Of a stretch of 64,000 nt of DNA, positions 31,669-44,179 are shown one piece after another. How positions within the stretch are numbered: the stretch's first letter is position 1; every line of letters starts with the position of its first letter. Position numbers and translations under genes: made by a program. The notes under the pieces were generated by a model. That model worked only from the letters and a program-made list of their open reading frames with translations. It searched no databases and was not told where the DNA came from. The DNA is from a virus, in IMG/VR virus record IMGVR_UViG_3300031715_000002, positions 32,200-96,199 of that record; one strand, 5' to 3'.

Positions 31669-31835
31669 TATCGGTCTCCCTTAACCCTTGGAAGTCCAGC
31701 CCTGAGAGCAAGCACGATGATGTCTCTCTTCGGCAATTGCCTGTCGATGCTCACATGCTCAATCTCGCAGTTCAGATCGGCAGGAACCCTCACCCGCAAT
31801 GTTAAAAACCTGCCAGGCTCTCTTGGCTTACTCAT
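31668..31835 (-). CDS. Ribbon-helix-helix type small regulator
   Basis: A protein of 55 residues from ATG 31835; an ATG at 31859 would add eight. LTLRVRVPADLNCEIEHVSIDRQLPKRDIIVLALRAGL fits the ribbon-helix-helix pattern: one strand with alternating polar residues, then two helices. Such proteins bind operators as dimers. It is the first gene of the operon and stands almost directly on its predicted promoter, so autoregulation is likely. The fold is inferred. Confidence 0.55.
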   Translation of the reverse strand: MSKPREPGRFLTLRVRVPADLNCEIEHVSIDRQLPKRDIIVLALRAGLPRVKGDR

Positions 31836-31846
31836 GCTCGTTACCG

Positions 31847-31875
31847 TTTTTACCACCATTACCGCTTTGTGTCAA
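31847..31875 (-). promoter_or_regulatory. Promoter of the right early operon (consensus -35)
   Basis: On the minus strand TTGACA (31875-31870) and TAAAAA (31852-31847), 17 bases apart. Transcription should start near 31840, only about five bases before ATG 31835, so the first message would have almost no leader. It heads the operon from the ribbon-helix-helix gene to the sulfurtransferase at 21.4 kb. Confidence 0.65.
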
Positions 31876-31905
31876 GAAATAATTTCCGCCATCCACAAAA
31901 CACTA

Positions 31906-31933
31906 CGGCCCGGCTCCTCTCGAAACCGGGCCG
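31906..31933 (-). terminator. Terminator hairpin of the late operon
   Basis: Perfect 8-pair stem, CGGCCCGG (31906-31913) and CCGGGCCG (31926-31933), with a 12-base loop, downstream of the last late gene on the minus strand and followed in that direction by TAGTGTTTTG. It separates the late operon from the early promoter at 31.87 kb. The uridine run is short, so efficiency is uncertain. Confidence 0.65.
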
Positions 31934-31940
31934 CAAGTTG

Positions 31941-31968
31941 ATAACTCGTAGTTATATCTATGAGTTAT
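31941..31968. repeat. 28-bp inverted repeat over the late operon stop codon
   Basis: ATAACTC (31941-31947) and GAGTTAT (31962-31968), extended inward by a G-T mismatch and TAG/CTA, around a TTATAT centre. It overlaps the stop codon (31965-31967) of the bifunctional glycosyltransferase. With the adjacent GC hairpin it may form a two-part terminator, or serve as an operator. Confidence 0.5.
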
Positions 31969-34181
31969 GGCAGCAATTCCTGATAATCCTTGTAAATCTG
32001 CAATCGCGGGTCATCAGGCGCAAGCACATGCCGGTCCTGGTATGGCGTCATTCTCTCCGGCGGCGTGTCCTTCTTGAAGCCCCCGGCGAAGTGCATCACC
32101 CGCAGGAAGTCGCCGTTGACAGTGTAGTCTTTGGGATATCCACCGTGATCCCAACATTCGATTGGCTTAACGTCGCGATCACAGATATTCCAGAAAGCGA
32201 CATTATAACCGGGATGGCGTAGGAGTCTCGCTCTCGGATCGAAGTCCAGCGCGTACCGCAGCCAAGACTGCTCGCTGTAAAGATGCTTCGCAGGGTCGAT
32301 TTGTGGGTAGGCCGCCGTCTGGTTTCCCCACCAGCGGATGAATGGGAGCGCCGCTGGCGTGGCCGCGAAGAAACCGCTGTTGTAGTTGCCCGCAAGGTTT
32401 AGGCACTCCTGCATCCGTGGCCATTTGCCATCATCGGGATACGGGACCATTGTGTGTGGCGTCACCAGCATGGATGCGCCGGCCGCTATTTCGCGCTCCA
32501 CTTCGACAAATGGGCCGTAGGTGTACGTGTCGCCATCGAGGAAAACCGCAATATCGAAGCCGCGCGCTTCCAGTGCGTATTGCATGATGCGCGGGCGCCC
32601 GACGACACCCCAGATTTTCAGGACATCAGAAAGCCCCAAGTCGGAGGGATTGAGGACATGGTCAAAGATCCCGCCATACTCAGACTTTGCTGCGTCAGTT
32701 AGCAGAACTGCGAAATACTTTGGATTACATCGCTGAGCCGATTCGGCTGCCAGCATCGTCTGCGGCAGAAACTCCTTGCTGGAGATGAAGCATAGGCACT
32801 TTCTTACTGATAGCTTCTTGGTATCCGCTGGTGGCGTGTCTTTACGGGACTGAGTTGGAGTGGCCGGCAATGACGGCAGGGAATGTCCGACTTCTGTCAT
32901 GCGCGGATCGGGTACCCAGGCCACTGGCCCAAGAGGGATAGTGGCCCCATTGGTATCACATCCCTCTACATCTAGTTCCCTCCATTTTTCGGCCCAATCG
33001 GCGATGGGGATTTTCTTGATGACTTCCGCGAAATGCCTCTCACCGTCTTCAAGGTACTTCGGATTCTTTGGCTCGTAGCACAGGGCTTCCTGCCAGTGCT
33101 TCGTCGATCCTTCCTTATCTCCCAACCACCACAGGCTGGCGTACAGCATCTCGTGAGGCACTGCGCCGTAGTGCCTCAGGTTGTTCATGTAGTAGCCCAC
33201 GAGCGGCACCGTCAAACTGGCCGCCGCATAGGCCGCGCACTGCCCAGCGTGCCCCGGCTTGGTGTAGTAGTACTCTGCGAGTCGGATCAGCGCTTCCCGC
33301 CGCGTGGGGTCCTTTGCGAATGCGCGATGCCAGCACTCCAAGGCTTGCTCATCGTCCCCGAGCTTCTGGCAGCACTCCCCGATGTAGATGAGCGATTGCG
33401 CTTGCTCAATTGGCCACGCCGGCATTTCGATATGCCGCTGAAACTGGCAGATTGCCGAACGATAGCGCCCACTGAACATCAATTCTCGCGCAAGGTAATG
33501 CGTGTTGCGGTCGTTGTTCGGATTGAGTCTGAGGTCCACCATTAGTCCTGGCAGGTCGCTTGCGTGCCCCTGGTGCTGCGGGTGGTGCTCCATCGAAAGC
33601 ACCGATTCCGGCGCGCGCTTAATCTTCGCGGCATTGCCAACAGGATGCTCGTGGATAAAGTTCACCCACCTGACTTTGCGTCGGTCGTAAAAGCGTTCCC
33701 GGTCAAACTGGATCAGCGGATTGCCGTACTCATCGCTGCTGTAGACGTAGTTGCACAGGATTTGCTCAGTATCTGGCTGTGCAATCATTTGCTCCAGCGC
33801 GTCAATGTCGAAGTGCGGCAACGTTTCATCGCAATCCGGCATAAAGATCCAATTGTTCGATGCCTGCTGTCCTGCAAAGTTCCGCGCTGCGCTGTAATCG
33901 AAGAACCGATCACCAGCCTTGATTGCTGGCGGTTCACCTTTCACAATAAAGCGATTGTTCAGGTCGTCGGCCTCATCTAGCAGCACGGTGTGCATAAACT
34001 GCGGACCACCAGACAAGACATTAATGCAAGATTCTTCCGCCAGTTTCACAGTGCCATCTGTTGACCCAGTGTCCACGAGCACCACTTCGCCGCCGCGCTT
34101 GCGAAATTCCTTCAAGCACTCTAGCAGGCGCGGCAGCGTGGCCGCTTCGTTCTTGGCGATCATCACAACGGAGAAGTTCAT
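31965..34181 (-). CDS. Bifunctional glycosyltransferase (GT2 - TPR - GT8-like)
   Basis: A protein of 738 residues from ATG 34181, in an ATGA overlap with the upstream gene. Domain 1 (about 1-200): SVVMIAKNEAATL, DTGSTDGT and the metal motif PDCDE of GT2. Middle (about 215-400): helical repeats of the tetratricopeptide type (ALIYIGECCQKLGDDEQALECWHRAF). Domain 2 (about 460-730): CLCFISSKEFLPQT, the DxD motif FLDGDTYTY and the C-terminal YNVAFWNI and VMHFAGG as in GT8-like enzymes. It would add two sugars in sequence, to a virion protein, the host surface, or modified DNA. Last gene of the late operon. Confidence 0.8.
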   Translation of the reverse strand: MNFSVVMIAKNEAATLPRLLECLKEFRKRGGEVVLVDTGSTDGTVKLAEESCINVLSGGPQFMHTVLLDEADDLNNRFIVKGEPPAIKAGDRFFDYSAARNFAGQQASNNWIFMPDCDETLPHFDIDALEQMIAQPDTEQILCNYVYSSDEYGNPLIQFDRERFYDRRKVRWVNFIHEHPVGNAAKIKRAPESVLSMEHHPQHQGHASDLPGLMVDLRLNPNNDRNTHYLARELMFSGRYRSAICQFQRHIEMPAWPIEQAQSLIYIGECCQKLGDDEQALECWHRAFAKDPTRREALIRLAEYYYTKPGHAGQCAAYAAASLTVPLVGYYMNNLRHYGAVPHEMLYASLWWLGDKEGSTKHWQEALCYEPKNPKYLEDGERHFAEVIKKIPIADWAEKWRELDVEGCDTNGATIPLGPVAWVPDPRMTEVGHSLPSLPATPTQSRKDTPPADTKKLSVRKCLCFISSKEFLPQTMLAAESAQRCNPKYFAVLLTDAAKSEYGGIFDHVLNPSDLGLSDVLKIWGVVGRPRIMQYALEARGFDIAVFLDGDTYTYGPFVEVEREIAAGASMLVTPHTMVPYPDDGKWPRMQECLNLAGNYNSGFFAATPAALPFIRWWGNQTAAYPQIDPAKHLYSEQSWLRYALDFDPRARLLRHPGYNVAFWNICDRDVKPIECWDHGGYPKDYTVNGDFLRVMHFAGGFKKDTPPERMTPYQDRHVLAPDDPRLQIYKDYQELLP

Positions 34182-34599
34182 CTGGTAAGCCTCACAGTAA
34201 AGGCCATCCGATTCCATCGCTCGGCGAATCTTGTCTTTGCCATTTCAACCATCTGCTCAAACGTATATTCACCTTCTGCGAAGTACGTACTGTTGCATCC
34301 GCCTCTTCGGTCCACAGAACGGTCCCAGAAGGACAGTGCCGTCCATCCCCCAAGATGGTGGAGCAAAGCGTCGCCCTCGACGCATCCGTACCCCATGGAC
34401 CAGTAAGACCGATTGAAGCGCGCACTTTCCCATCATCGCTCCAAGACCAGTAGATACTTGGGGCGAGTTGTGCTATGTGATGGCTTTTATGACCGCCTTG
34501 TAATCTACATTGAAAACGTCCTTCAGGACGATAACGTGAGAACTTGGCGTCGGCTGGTGTGAGGGCGGCGCAGCGTGCGTTATCCTGTTCTTGAGCCAT
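34178..34599 (-). pseudogene. Conserved phage protein with one frameshift
   Basis: The start ATG 34599 has a strong GGAGGGAG site and reads MAQEQDNARCAALTPADAKF, CRLQGGHKSHH and SIYWSWSDDG to about 34430. A second frame then carries WESARFNRSYWSMGYG, GGWTALSFWDRSVDRRGGCNSTYF and ends in an ATGA overlap with the glycosyltransferase start. The second part has the look of a conserved phage protein, and the overlap shows that its frame is the real end. One missing base near 34430 would join the parts. Programmed shift, dead gene or sequence error are all possible. Confidence 0.55.
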
Positions 34600-34629
34600 C
34601 GTTGCTCCCTCCTATGGAGCGTGCTGGCT

Positions 34630-34661
34630 GGCCGTGCCGGTGTTCTCGCATCGGCGCGGCC
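34630..34661. other. 10-pair hairpin between fibre gene and downstream gene
   Basis: GGCCGTGCCG (34630-34639) and CGGCGCGGCC (34652-34661) with a 12-base loop form ten pairs on the plus strand with one G-U pair, or nine with one mismatch on the minus strand. No uridine run follows on the minus strand, so it is more likely a processing or attenuation structure than a terminator. Confidence 0.45.
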
Positions 34662-34697
34662 TTCAGGGAACAGGATACCACCAAAAGGCGGGATGGG

Positions 34698-36919
34698 CTA
34701 ATTGCCCAGAAAGAGGTAGTAATACGAAGTGCTGGCGGAGAGGCCAGTAAACGTTACCGAACTGTTTCCAGCGGCGTAGCCTACGGTACCGCCCGCTGCG
34801 CTGTGGACATCGGCGTAGTAGAGGCCAGTGAAAGCGTGGTTGAACGTCAACGTGCAACTGGTAACCGTGCCGCTACCGGTCGTAAAGAACCCTGTGGTGT
34901 CTGACCCGGTGACGCTCGCGCCGCTACCGCATGTGGAAATTGTTGGAGCCGCGCCAGTAGGCCACACGTGGTAGTTGTTCAGCAATTGCAGGATTGGATG
35001 CGCAAACCCACTCGGGAGAAATTCGATGCCTCCTACAGAACCCGCCATCTCGCGCATACCGGATGCGTTCCCGGTAGCAATGTCCTGCATTTGAACCGAT
35101 TGAGTGATGCCACTAGTTCCATTTGTGATGATACTCGGCGCAGCGAAAACCGGCTGGACGTTGTTGGTGGCGTTGAGTGCCGCCGTGAGGTACGGCAGGT
35201 CGGAAGCAGACGCAACGTTCAGCGTGGTCCCATTGTTCTGTGCGTGCTCATTACTAATCGTCAATCCGGCTACGCCTGCAACCTGATCGAAGCAAAACAT
35301 GTTCCCCGAATTGGCGTAGTCGTTGTTCATAAAGAACATCCACTCGGAGCCGTGGAACAGCCCAAAGAAACAGGCTGGCGTCGTGCCGCCAGCGAAACCG
35401 CCAGTCTCGTTATCGTGGAACTCGATATTGTCAGTAAAGTCCATGGCTCCGTTCAGGCCACCAGTGCCCGTACCGTTGCCTCCATTGAACATCCACGTGT
35501 TCGACACGCGAATGTTGGCCGCGTTGTGCGTATGGACTACCCCGGTCGCAAGGTATCCGCCGCTCGAATAACCGGATGGATTGTTGCTCATCGGACAAGT
35601 AATCTGCGTAGTACTCGTGACTGTCGCCAAGCACGCGCTGTTGTAGGCCGCTGGACTCGCCCCGTAGACCACAATCGGATACGTCAGCCCGCTTATCAGA
35701 CCATGAGCGGAACCCGTGTTGACTGTGAGAGTGCCACTCGACCAACTGGCTGAACTGATCGGCATATTGATGCCGCAACCATCAAACTTGCTGTGGTCAA
35801 TGTAGGTGAAGAACTCTGCGATGTTCGCGCCGCTCGCCCCAGGACCGTTGAGCAAGATTGCGTATGGCGAATAGTAGCAGTTCACCTGAAGGTTATTGAC
35901 GTAGAAGCCGCCCACGTCTCCAGTGCTCGATTTGACGATTTCCAGCGCTGCCCTGCCGGGGCCGTAGTTCACCGAGTACGCTGGCCATCCTGGACCTGAG
36001 ATGTGAGTGTCAAGTACATGGTTTTCTCCAGCCGTGGCAAATACAGGGCTGGCCGATTGATCTAGTTGCCAATAGATCCCGTCAATACCTTGACCTATCA
36101 GTTCATTGTTTCCGGAAATCCACGTCCCACCATCACTGGAAGCATAGATACCGTAGGAGCCGCCATAAACGCCAATATTGTGAACACGACCGTTCACCAC
36201 AAATTCAAGGTTGATGCCGGTCGTTACAGCGTCCGTAGAAACAAGATCAAGCAGGAAGTCGCTGAGGTCTGGACCGTTCGGTGGGTAGTTCGATGGGATG
36301 ACCGTTCCACCGCTGCTGTAGCCACCTGGATTGCTAGCCATCGCAATAGAAAACGTGGTGCTCGTGATGGCCGTGACAATGGAAAGTGCGCCCGGATTGT
36401 ACCCAGATGGACTCACGTTCTCAATTGCTACGTGCTGTCCGACGAATAGCGTGTGCGCTCCAATAGTGTACGTGGCTACGCTGCTGGCCCAACTTGCCGT
36501 AGTGACGGTATACTGCATCGAAACGTTGATTAGAGTGCCGCCAGTGACGCTAGCGTTTTTGCGCAATACGCTGTTGTTGCGCCCCGCCGCGCCGCCGAAA
36601 TGGATTGGCGTTTTGATTTGAAGCGCGGTAGCTGTACCGGAGCCACCAACGATGCTCACACCAGTGCAAAGCAGAACGTGGCCAGAAGAGTACGGCCCAT
36701 TGCCGATACCATAGGCTTCCGCTGCATTGATAGCCGATTGAATCGCTGATGTGTCATCGGTCGAGCCATCGCACTTCGCGCCGTAGGAGCGAACGTCAAA
36801 CCATGGTGTCAACCGGATTTCCGTAATCCAATTGATTTGGGTCAATTGGAAAGTGCAGAACAGGAGAGCAAATAGCCCCAACAGGAGACCAGCAATCCGG
36901 CGGGTTTTCTCTTTGTTAA

Positions 36920-36923
<4 letters not shown>
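34698..36923 (-). CDS. Right-handed beta-helix tail fibre/spike with membrane anchor
   Basis: A 741-residue protein. After a hydrophobic N-terminal segment (about 10-27, [16 protein letters not shown]) comes [20 protein letters not shown] (about 43-62), the signature start of pectate-lyase-type beta-helix proteins used as phage tailspikes and depolymerases. The long body is rich in S, T, G and N with repeated strand turns. Two internal stretches repeat ([15 protein letters not shown]-like and [11 protein letters not shown]; a similar [10 protein letters not shown] near 200). It probably binds or cleaves host surface sugars. The hydrophobic N-terminus is unusual for a virion fibre. Confidence 0.75.
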
Positions 36924-39409
<2,486 letters not shown>

Positions 39410-39413
39410 AAGT

Positions 39414-42400
39414 TTAGATGTAGTTGTACAGAATTCCGTTGGCAAAATAGAACTTGTGCCCAGACAGGGAGATGATACCCGTGTAGCTAGCAATAAACCC
39501 ACCAGGAGAATTGAATGTTTGCACATCCCTCACATACAGGGTGTCAATTGAGGCCGGCCCTGGAACTCGAAGCAATAGGCTCACTCCAGGGATGCCAGAG
39601 TCCGTACCGTTGATGGTTACCGTTCCGGCATTCCCGGTGAGGCTCATCGTGCCACCAGTCGCAACGATGTTCGCCCCACTGAACACAGCAATCGAAAACC
39701 CGGTGGCCGATAGCGACATCGTGCCTACGCTGTTTGTAATCTGAATGCCCGTGGTCGCATTGATGTTGATGTACGGGTGTGTAGTGTCTCCGTCCACCGA
39801 ATAGATGCGCAACTGGCCCGGAGTGATGGAAACAGAGGAACCACCGGAACCGGAGGAAATGAGTGTTCCCGATGCCGAAATTGAGGTGTACGGCTGACTG
39901 AAATTGGGAGTACCTGAACCTGTGGTTGCCGAAGATAGGAGCACGCCAGTCGCATTGATAAACGTTGCCGCGCCTGTGCTACTACCAATGCCACCATAGA
40001 TCAACATTCCTGTATTCTGGATTTGAACGAACGGATAATTCGTGAGTCCAGCAGTTCCAGGTCCATTGGCCGCGCCGAACAGCGATAATCCGCTGTTGGT
40101 GAGCACCATCACCGGATTGCCGCTGCCTTCGCTCAACACTACCGCGCCAGTGAATACCTGGCTGATTCCAGCGCTGTTCAGATTGTTGCCGTTGACGGCA
40201 TTGAGCGCAATGGCTGCATTCGTGACAGCACCAGCAGCAAGTTTGGTTGCATCTACCGATGCCGCCGCCAAATACGTGCTCGTGACGCCCGCCACCGCAA
40301 GCGTGAGTTGCCCGGAGGTATTGACTGAGATCGGTCCGCCCACCTTGACTTGCTGGACTAGCAGCACATTTTCCACGTACCAGTTCAGGCCGCTCGAAGC
40401 ATCGCCAGATGCCACGAACTGGACACGGATGTTTGCTGCTTTCGGTAGCGCTACTGTCGCTGTCAGAATGTTGGTGTTGAATGCAGGCAGCGTGCCAGCA
40501 ACTCCGACTAGTGGATACGTTGCCGTGCCGCCGCCTACAGCCGTGACGAGCAAGTTGGCTGTGAACGTCCCAGGCTTTCCAGCATCGCACGCAAGGTCGA
40601 ATTCCAGCGTGAAGGACTGCGAGGTCTTCAGCGAATGCGGGACTTGCTCTTGAATCGTGGCGTTATCGACAATCTCAAGCTGACCGTTGCTGTTGACAGA
40701 GACGTTGCTAGGATTCGATGTGACGTTCCAGCCAATCAGTCCAGGGTTGCTTCCCGTGGTAGGAGTAAACGGGTTAGCAACCATGTTGGCATTGCTGGTT
40801 TCGGTGTAGCCTTGCCCAACGTGGAGAAAGAAAGTCTGCGTCTGAAGAATAGTGTTTGGATCGCTTCCATCCCACGGGGTAGCGCCATTCGTGCTATTTC
40901 TATTCAGCCCGTACCACTCGAATAGAATCCATTGGATTGGCAGATTCGCGCTCGACATTGCGTTTGGCGATGGGTAGTTGATGTACAACCCAGGCCCAAT
41001 GCCTTGCGTGCTCCACGATTGCGTAGCCCCGTTGTTTACGCACTGCACGCCGAGTTGATAGCTCGATGGATTCGAGACTCCGCCAGGATCACCTTGCGTG
41101 AATGTGGTCCCATCGTAACTCCCCCACTGAAGGACTGACTGGTAATACCAGCAATTAGGATCTCCATTGCCCGGTGGGGTGTAGTTCACCAGCACAGCAG
41201 CATAGGGATTACCAAGAGAGTTGATGCCTCCGTAGATGTTGTCCGGAGTAGGCGTCAACCCTTGTCCATTTGTGACGGAGAATGAGATCCCGCCAGCAAT
41301 CGGAGGCTCAATTACTTCTGAAAACGGCGAGCTCAGTTCGACCACGGCAGGCGCAACCAACGCCGTGATATCGGCGAGCGTGAGCGCGGTTGGCCCATCT
41401 CCGCCCCATGAACCTTGAACGATGGCGCACTGGAAATTGACCGCTGGGCCATTCCACAGCGGAAAGTCAATCGGTGAGGATGTGCCGGTAAATGGAAACC
41501 ACCCTACCCAATAGAAGGCAGGCGCGGTGCCAGAACTGTAACGGAAGAAAAACCAGATGGTCGCTACATAAGGTATGCCAGCATGATTTGGCGTTGGTGT
41601 AACCGTGATGACCGCATGGGTAGATTGATCCGTGAGGTCGATGTAGCGCGCTGTCTCGGTTGCCGTTACAGCAGTGATCTTGATAGAGTCAACTGTGAAT
41701 GGGCTAGAGGCTACCGCCGCAGCCGTCACACCGTCGATGCCCTGTGAGATTCCCTCAACAGTCCAGTTCGGTTGATCTGTTGTCGGCAGCGGGTAAATCG
41801 GCTGAAGCGTGTAATTAACTGTCGTCCCAGTGATGCTTTGGATACCGTTCAGTACGATGCCGCCCTGGCCGGCCGGAGCGGTGGATGATGTCCCTGGAGG
41901 GAATGCCGAGACGATGATGGAGTCGAGCAAACTGTACGATGGGTCGGTGGTCGGCAGCGTGATTACGCCGCTGATTTGCACACCTGAATCGTTGCCCACC
42001 AGCACGTAGGTGAGCACTGCGGTAATTGAGACGATAGCCGGTGGTGTAGTGGTCAGACCCCCAGAGGTAGCAAGGTCGCCACCGGATAAACCGCCAACAA
42101 TCTCCGCGCCACCGCCGCCGCCAATCAAGTCCTGCCAAAAGTCCAGCCACGAACCGATCTGCGCTACGTCAATGACCGTTACGGAGTAAGAGTAATGGCC
42201 GCTACCAGGCATCGGCAGGCCGGCCTTGATGGGCACTAAGTCCGCAGAGACTTCCTGAACAACGTAGCTCTTCGGCGTCCCGATTGAGCCTACCAATGCT
42301 CCGACGCCTTCCGGATTGGAGTTATCCAGAGCGATACTCAAGTATTGCCCTGGCTTGAGTCCTGCAATGAACGTGCTGAAAGTGAACAGGACAGGGATCG

Positions 42401-44141
42401 GCAAGTAGGCCGCCAACGCCTGCTGCGCTTCGGCTAAGCCCGTTACGTTGCTCGCAATACCAGTGTTCGTTTTTAGTTGCTGGTACTTTCCTGTGCCGCC
42501 TTCAATGACAGCGCGGGCAGTGACAGCAGACGTGTCCTCAACCACAATCGAATCGCCGCCAAGGCGCGTGTATTGAACCTGAACGTCGCGTGAAAGGACC
42601 GGAGTATTGCTCGGTACCGATGCCAGCGCAATCTGCGTTTGCCCAGGAGTGTAGTAAAGGTTAGCGCTAGCCGACTGCCCATTGATGGCAACCGAAAGCG
42701 GTGCGGTATTGTTTACTCCTCCGCCAGATGTCGAAGGATGCAGCCACGAGAACGAAGATGATGTGGACGCAAGCGCCGCTGAATAGGCGCCGGCCGGTTT
42801 GTTGACTACTCGGATTTGCCCGCCACTCACGACTGAAGCATTAACCAGCGGGTTTTCCCATGTTGGCAAGCTGAATGTGACACCAGCCAATTCCACGCCA
42901 GCCCGCGTTTGCATGGAGTTCAGCGCATCGACAAAGTTCTGTGCCGTCGCCGCGGCATTCGCCCCGATGAGCACTTGGCCCCATTGCGTGTTATCGAGAA
43001 CGGTCTTCAGTGTATAGACGCCACCCTGCTGGATTCCAAGATCCTGCCATACCAATTCGAAGTCGCTGGTTGTGCCGCCAGTGTCGTTCCACGATGGCAT
43101 CGTTGGCCCGGAAAAGTTGCTGGTGGGAGAACTGACGTGCGTCACCTGTTGCGTGTGGCCGGCAGGGTCAATGATGATTTGGCCCACCTGATATGGGCTG
43201 TTCGGTTGCCATGTGTATGGCGAACTGCTGCCGGTTGGGTAGGTGATAGTAATCGTGTCGCCATCCGTTCCAGCGCCAGTGAATGTGCCAGTCTGCTGAC
43301 TTTGTGAACCTTGCGTCGTCCACGCAAAGGTTACTTGACTCGGTGGCCGCAGAAGCTGGAAATAGGCTGGCAAGGCACCGTATGATGATGACAGGAACAA
43401 TTCCGAGCTTTGGGCAAACGCACTCGGGTTGATCTGCAAAATCTGACGGTTGCGGTAATCCTGTCGGTTTTGCTCCCACTCCATTGAGAGCCATTCAAGA
43501 TCAGCGCTCGCAAGAGTGAACGGGGAAGGCGTCGTATTTGGCAGGTTAAAGTAGAGGCTTGGCAGCGGGCTTGTGGTGATGTCAATGCCGCAGATGAAAC
43601 CGCTCAGCGCCGCGAATTGCTTGATGACGGACCACAGGGTAGGCCAGTTGGGAAAGGTTACCGATGAAGGAATCGCGCTAACGTTCGTCGGGTCAATGGA
43701 GCCGAGCTGAATCAGCGGGCTACCTGCCGTCATCAGCTTGTTGAACAAATCGGTAACGATGAATCCGCATGACTGCCCGGAGTATGCAATCGTTGGTGGG
43801 ATGCGGATGGTATCGAGCGTCGATTCCAGCGACACGCATGAAAGATGGAAAATCTGCTCGCCGCCAGCACTCTCCCACGCCAGCTTCACGCGGTCGATAG
43901 TGCCCACGAACACGGGCACGTCACCAGAAACAGTCTGATCGTAAAGGAACACCTCGCAGCCGATGGTCGGCTTGTAGGTATCCCCCTGATGCACGCGCAA
44001 GGCGATATCCGCCGTGCCGCGCTGCAAGGATGTCAGGTTAAACGAGTGCTTCTGGCCTTCACTGAAGTCCAGACGGCCTGTTTGGTCGGTGGGGCCTAAG
44101 GGGGAAGGCTCGTTGATGATGAGCCATGCGGTGGTGGACAT
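39414..44141 (-). CDS. Tail hub/tip protein (large central tail protein)
   Basis: A 1575-residue protein. The N-terminal region (about 1-200) has the make-up of a siphovirus tail hub: GTADIALRVHQGDTYKPTIGCEVFLYD, FVGTIDRVKLAWE and WSVIKQFAALSGFICGID, a pattern seen in distal tail and Tal-like proteins. The middle is beta-sandwich or fibronectin-like, and the C-terminal 350 residues are glycine-, serine- and threonine-rich repeats (GTLISSGSGGSSVSI, TGIQITNSVGTMSLS), like fibre shafts. It follows the tape measure, as in other siphoviruses. No clear ribosome site is seen at ATG 44141. Confidence 0.75.
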   Translation of the reverse strand: MSTTAWLIINEPSPLGPTDQTGRLDFSEGQKHSFNLTSLQRGTADIALRVHQGDTYKPTIGCEVFLYDQTVSGDVPVFVGTIDRVKLAWESAGGEQIFHLSCVSLESTLDTIRIPPTIAYSGQSCGFIVTDLFNKLMTAGSPLIQLGSIDPTNVSAIPSSVTFPNWPTLWSVIKQFAALSGFICGIDITTSPLPSLYFNLPNTTPSPFTLASADLEWLSMEWEQNRQDYRNRQILQINPSAFAQSSELFLSSSYGALPAYFQLLRPPSQVTFAWTTQGSQSQQTGTFTGAGTDGDTITITYPTGSSSPYTWQPNSPYQVGQIIIDPAGHTQQVTHVSSPTSNFSGPTMPSWNDTGGTTSDFELVWQDLGIQQGGVYTLKTVLDNTQWGQVLIGANAAATAQNFVDALNSMQTRAGVELAGVTFSLPTWENPLVNASVVSGGQIRVVNKPAGAYSAALASTSSSFSWLHPSTSGGGVNNTAPLSVAINGQSASANLYYTPGQTQIALASVPSNTPVLSRDVQVQYTRLGGDSIVVEDTSAVTARAVIEGGTGKYQQLKTNTGIASNVTGLAEAQQALAAYLPIPVLFTFSTFIAGLKPGQYLSIALDNSNPEGVGALVGSIGTPKSYVVQEVSADLVPIKAGLPMPGSGHYSYSVTVIDVAQIGSWLDFWQDLIGGGGGAEIVGGLSGGDLATSGGLTTTPPAIVSITAVLTYVLVGNDSGVQISGVITLPTTDPSYSLLDSIIVSAFPPGTSSTAPAGQGGIVLNGIQSITGTTVNYTLQPIYPLPTTDQPNWTVEGISQGIDGVTAAAVASSPFTVDSIKITAVTATETARYIDLTDQSTHAVITVTPTPNHAGIPYVATIWFFFRYSSGTAPAFYWVGWFPFTGTSSPIDFPLWNGPAVNFQCAIVQGSWGGDGPTALTLADITALVAPAVVELSSPFSEVIEPPIAGGISFSVTNGQGLTPTPDNIYGGINSLGNPYAAVLVNYTPPGNGDPNCWYYQSVLQWGSYDGTTFTQGDPGGVSNPSSYQLGVQCVNNGATQSWSTQGIGPGLYINYPSPNAMSSANLPIQWILFEWYGLNRNSTNGATPWDGSDPNTILQTQTFFLHVGQGYTETSNANMVANPFTPTTGSNPGLIGWNVTSNPSNVSVNSNGQLEIVDNATIQEQVPHSLKTSQSFTLEFDLACDAGKPGTFTANLLVTAVGGGTATYPLVGVAGTLPAFNTNILTATVALPKAANIRVQFVASGDASSGLNWYVENVLLVQQVKVGGPISVNTSGQLTLAVAGVTSTYLAAASVDATKLAAGAVTNAAIALNAVNGNNLNSAGISQVFTGAVVLSEGSGNPVMVLTNSGLSLFGAANGPGTAGLTNYPFVQIQNTGMLIYGGIGSSTGAATFINATGVLLSSATTGSGTPNFSQPYTSISASGTLISSGSGGSSVSITPGQLRIYSVDGDTTHPYININATTGIQITNSVGTMSLSATGFSIAVFSGANIVATGGTMSLTGNAGTVTINGTDSGIPGVSLLLRVPGPASIDTLYVRDVQTFNSPGGFIASYTGIISLSGHKFYFANGILYNYI

Positions 44142-44151
44142 TTTTTATGGC

Positions 44152-44179
44152 TTGACAACTATTGGCTATCATGATAGCC
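44152..44179 (+). promoter_or_regulatory. TTGACA promoter element with a perfect 16-bp palindrome
   Basis: A consensus -35 TTGACA lies at 44152-44157. GGCTATCATGATAGCC (44164-44179) is its own reverse complement over all 16 bases and contains the start codon ATG 44171 of the next gene. A poor -10 (TAGCCG) lies 17 bases after the -35. A protein dimer on this palindrome would block the promoter and the start of the gene, so autoregulation by the first gene product is a natural hypothesis. Confidence 0.6.

Noticed and set aside
33033-33545. Several plus-strand frames opposite the bifunctional glycosyltransferase
   Set aside because: Shadow frames; the minus-strand protein has clear domains across the whole region.
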